The notes under the pieces were generated by a model. It did no database searches and was not told the DNA's origin. It saw nothing but the letters and a program-made list of their open reading frames with translations. Position numbers and translations under genes: made by a program. Of a DNA stretch of 5,971 bases, positions 4,668 through 5,971 are shown one piece after another; position 1 is the stretch's first letter, and every line of letters starts with the position of its first letter. The stretch comes from an archaeon (lineage in GTDB: Archaea; Hydrothermarchaeota; Hydrothermarchaeia; JALTZZ01; JALUTC01), in contig JALTZH010000032.1 in assembly GCA_027051265.1 (NCBI GenBank), forward strand, positions 1-5,971. Direction: 5' to 3'.

Positions 4668-5288
4668 ATGGAAATGTTCTCACAATTTTTATTCGGACTA
4701 TTATCTGTAATGAATCCATGCGGTTTACTTATAGCAATCTCATATCTTATGCTTCTTTTAAATGTTCAAACGTTTTATAAATCGTTGATAAACATCGTAC
4801 TCATAATTTTACTCGTACTGATTACTTACGTTCCTTTTGGAACATTGGCAGGAATTCTAGGAGAGTTTTTCATATCAAAAGTTGCTTATATCGTTTATAT
4901 CTATCCTTTAATAATAATAATTTTAGGACTAAGTTTAATAAGAGGAAAATTTTTCAGGATAAGCATAAATATAGGAACAAAATCGTTATACCTTATGATA
5001 CCGATAATTTCTCTATCAATAGCTTTTAGTTGCTCGTTACCTCTATTCCTTTCGAGTTTCATATTTGCAACTGTTCAGGAAAATTTCTTCAAAGCTTTTA
5101 TTTCCATCATATATTATGCTCTAGGATTTTCAATAACTCTAATTTCATTAACACTTATAGCAAAAATATTTGGACAACGTATTTTATACAAAATAGATCT
5201 TAGAAAAATACAAAAAATTTCTGGTATATTTCTAGTAATTATTGGAACAATAATATATCTGGAATATCTGACCTCCTCCCTGCCCTAA
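4668..5288 (+). CDS. ccdA: CcdA-family membrane electron carrier, 3' end replaced by transposon sequence
   Basis: The product of 206 residues has about six membrane helices. C18 in SVMNPCGLLIA is the CcdA NPC motif of helix 1, and C122 in AFSCSLPLFL is its partner in helix 4. CcdA (PF02683) accepts electrons from cytosolic thioredoxin and passes them to periplasm-side thiol proteins, for example in cytochrome c maturation. The thioredoxin and TatA genes lie divergently across a 49-base spacer. The start could be M1 (4668) or M3 (4674); promoter spacing favours M3. The final residues, about LTSSLP, and the stop TAA (5286-5288) lie in the GC-rich transposon end, so the original C-terminus was cut off. 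Helix 6 (IFLVIIGTIIYLEYL) is complete, so function may survive. The gene converges with tnpB and the two stop codons overlap. Confidence 0.8.
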   Translation: MEMFSQFLFGLLSVMNPCGLLIAISYLMLLLNVQTFYKSLINIVLIILLVLITYVPFGTLAGILGEFFISKVAYIVYIYPLIIIILGLSLIRGKFFRISINIGTKSLYLMIPIISLSIAFSCSLPLFLSSFIFATVQENFFKAFISIIYYALGFSITLISLTLIAKIFGQRILYKIDLRKIQKISGIFLVIIGTIIYLEYLTSSLP

Positions 5289-5400
5289 AGGGCAAGGGTT
5301 CCAGCGAGGGCGGGGAGTAAGCTTAAGGGAGCGGTCTTACTCCCGTTACGGCTATCCGCCATATTTGCGGACTTGCCGTTATGGAGGATATTAAAAGCTC
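5270..5400 (-). ncRNA. Putative TnpB guide RNA scaffold (omega/reRNA)
   Basis: The 3' end of tnpB and the element end hold three hairpins in about 100 bases: ACGGC/GCCGT enclosing TCCGC/GCGGA (5348-5379), a perfect nine-pair stem GGGAGTAAG/CTTACTCCC (5313-5321 with 5336-5344), and TGCCC/GGGCA with a TAAA loop on the plus strand (5281-5294). Base composition is much richer in GC than the surroundings. Known TnpB guide RNAs start within the 3' end of tnpB, run through the element end on the same strand and continue into flanking DNA as the guide. Here the guide would read leftward from about 5270 into the ccdA-like gene. The exact ends are not visible. Confidence 0.55.
5281..5294. repeat. Subterminal hairpin of the IS605-type right end
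   Basis: TGCCC-TAAA-GGGCA forms a five-pair stem with a four-base loop. It contains both the TAA of the ccdA-like gene (5286-5288) and the TAG of tnpB (complement of 5285-5287). Subterminal hairpins at this position are recognised by the TnpA transposase in the family. Confidence 0.65.
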
Positions 5401-5971
5401 CTACTAGATCTGCATTCATGGCTTTTCTATACTTCGGACAAACAAATAAACCTCTGTATTTTCTACCATTGTTATGGATTTCTCCGCAAAGAGGACAAAT
5501 CTTCGATGTATTCTTCTCTTCAACTGGGATATATTTCATACCGTATTCCTCGCAAAGGTCTTTAATCCATTGGTGTATTTTTCTATAGCTCCAGAGGTTA
5601 GAGATTACGAAGTTAACTCTTGAACTTTTATTTGGTTCTTTTGCAATGTGTTTAGAATATCCAACTCTAACTTTTGAAACTCCTAAGAAGTACAATTTCT
5701 CAAATAAATCTCTAAGTTTTGATCTAATATAAGCTTCGAACCTACTTCTCCATACAACGTAATACTTTCTAACTCTATCCAAATCTCCTTCAGACTGTGC
5801 TTTGGCAATCCTTTTCCTCCAGTAGAATGCTTCTGCCTTTAATGGTTTTCCGTTGATTAGGAAAGTGGTTCCATCTTCAACGAACACTGCGAAGAAATTA
5901 TTGACGCCTAAATCGATACCTACTTGTTTATTTCCGTGAGGTGTTAATGGAACTTTTCTCCACTCGTTTCT
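5285..5971 (-). CDS. tnpB: TnpB RNA-guided nuclease of an IS605-type element, C-terminal 228 codons
   Basis: The minus-strand frame is open to the window edge, so the start lies outside; the GTG at 5887 is internal. Visible parts in order are RuvC-I GIDLGVNNFF with its Asp (visible residue 20), a helical middle, RuvC-II around PVEEKNTSKICPLCG with the Glu at about residue 152, a zinc ribbon, and RuvC-III NADLVGAFNI with Asp 188. All three catalytic acids are therefore present. The zinc ribbon has CPLC but the second pair reads CPKY, so the fourth ligand is missing; this may be normal in some archaeal TnpBs. TnpB cuts DNA guided by an RNA made from the element's own end and helps the element persist. 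The tail after NILHNG is coded by DNA that also forms the RNA scaffold. Confidence 0.88.
   Translation of the reverse strand, partial: RNEWRKVPLTPHGNKQVGIDLGVNNFFAVFVEDGTTFLINGKPLKAEAFYWRKRIAKAQSEGDLDRVRKYYVVWRSRFEAYIRSKLRDLFEKLYFLGVSKVRVGYSKHIAKEPNKSSRVNFVISNLWSYRKIHQWIKDLCEEYGMKYIPVEEKNTSKICPLCGEIHNNGRKYRGLFVCPKYRKAMNADLVGAFNILHNGKSANMADSRNGSKTAPLSLLPALAGTLAL

Larger units (their letters stand above)
5270..5971 (-). mobile_element. Right end of an IS200/IS605-type element with tnpB (partial)
   Basis: The element runs from about 5270 to beyond the right edge. The edge inside the window is drawn where the ccdA-like coding sequence gives way to GC-rich, hairpin-forming DNA. The minus-strand end GGGCAGGGAGGAGGTCA resembles ends of archaeal IS605-family elements as I remember them. 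These elements move as single strands, lack terminal inverted repeats and leave no target duplication, so the boundary is uncertain by several bases. No TnpA transposase is visible; it may lie outside or be absent. Confidence 0.7.

Noticed and set aside
5373-5588. A plus-strand open frame of 71 codons opposite tnpB.
   Set aside because: It is antisense to the RuvC-II and zinc-ribbon region of TnpB, with no independent support.
5285-5887. tnpB starting at GTG 5887 as a complete 200-residue protein.
   Set aside because: The frame stays open to the window edge and includes the RuvC-I Asp upstream of that GTG, so the start lies outside.

Overview
The window looks archaeal, from an AT-rich and probably thermophilic organism. 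The proteins are rich in Ile, Lys and Glu and arginine is mostly AGA/AGG. Several genes have an archaeal TATA box about 25 bases before the ATG, which leaves little or no 5' leader. The content also fits: MNT/HEPN and VapBC toxin-antitoxin (TA) pairs, a TatA/thioredoxin/CcdA set and an archaeal-type TnpB. I cannot name the genus.

Bases 1-1540 hold three copies of an MNT nucleotidyltransferase + HEPN pair in different states. Copy 1 (+) enters from the left edge and its HEPN gene is broken. Copy 2 (+, 421-1118) is intact. Copy 3 (-, 1096-1537) is a relic in which internal deletions removed the active sites of both genes.

Bases 1577-3325 are a minus-strand VapBC array. In transcription order it holds an intact antitoxin (3325-3086), its PIN toxin with a frameshift just after the start codon (3089-2761), an orphan antitoxin relic (2712-2531), an intact antitoxin/PIN pair (2494-1801) and a second orphan antitoxin relic (1741-1577). 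Three of the antitoxin copies share the same N-terminus and the same promoter, a TATA box inside a palindrome that looks like an autoregulatory operator. Together with the MNT/HEPN copies this is a TA graveyard in which only some units can still work.

Bases 3623-5288 form a redox/export module. A minus-strand overlapping operon encodes TatA, a small CPKC thioredoxin and a six-helix membrane protein with two CcdA-like cysteines. A second CcdA-type protein is transcribed divergently from the same 49-base spacer. A reasonable model is that cytosolic thioredoxin passes electrons to one or both CcdA-like proteins, which reduce disulfides outside the membrane, with TatA linked to export of folded partners.

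Bases from about 5270 to the right edge are the right end of an IS200/IS605-type element. It carries the C-terminal 228 codons of TnpB (-) and a GC-rich, hairpin-rich end typical of the TnpB guide RNA. The element landed in the 3' end of the ccdA-like gene, so the last residues and stop codon of that gene come from transposon DNA.
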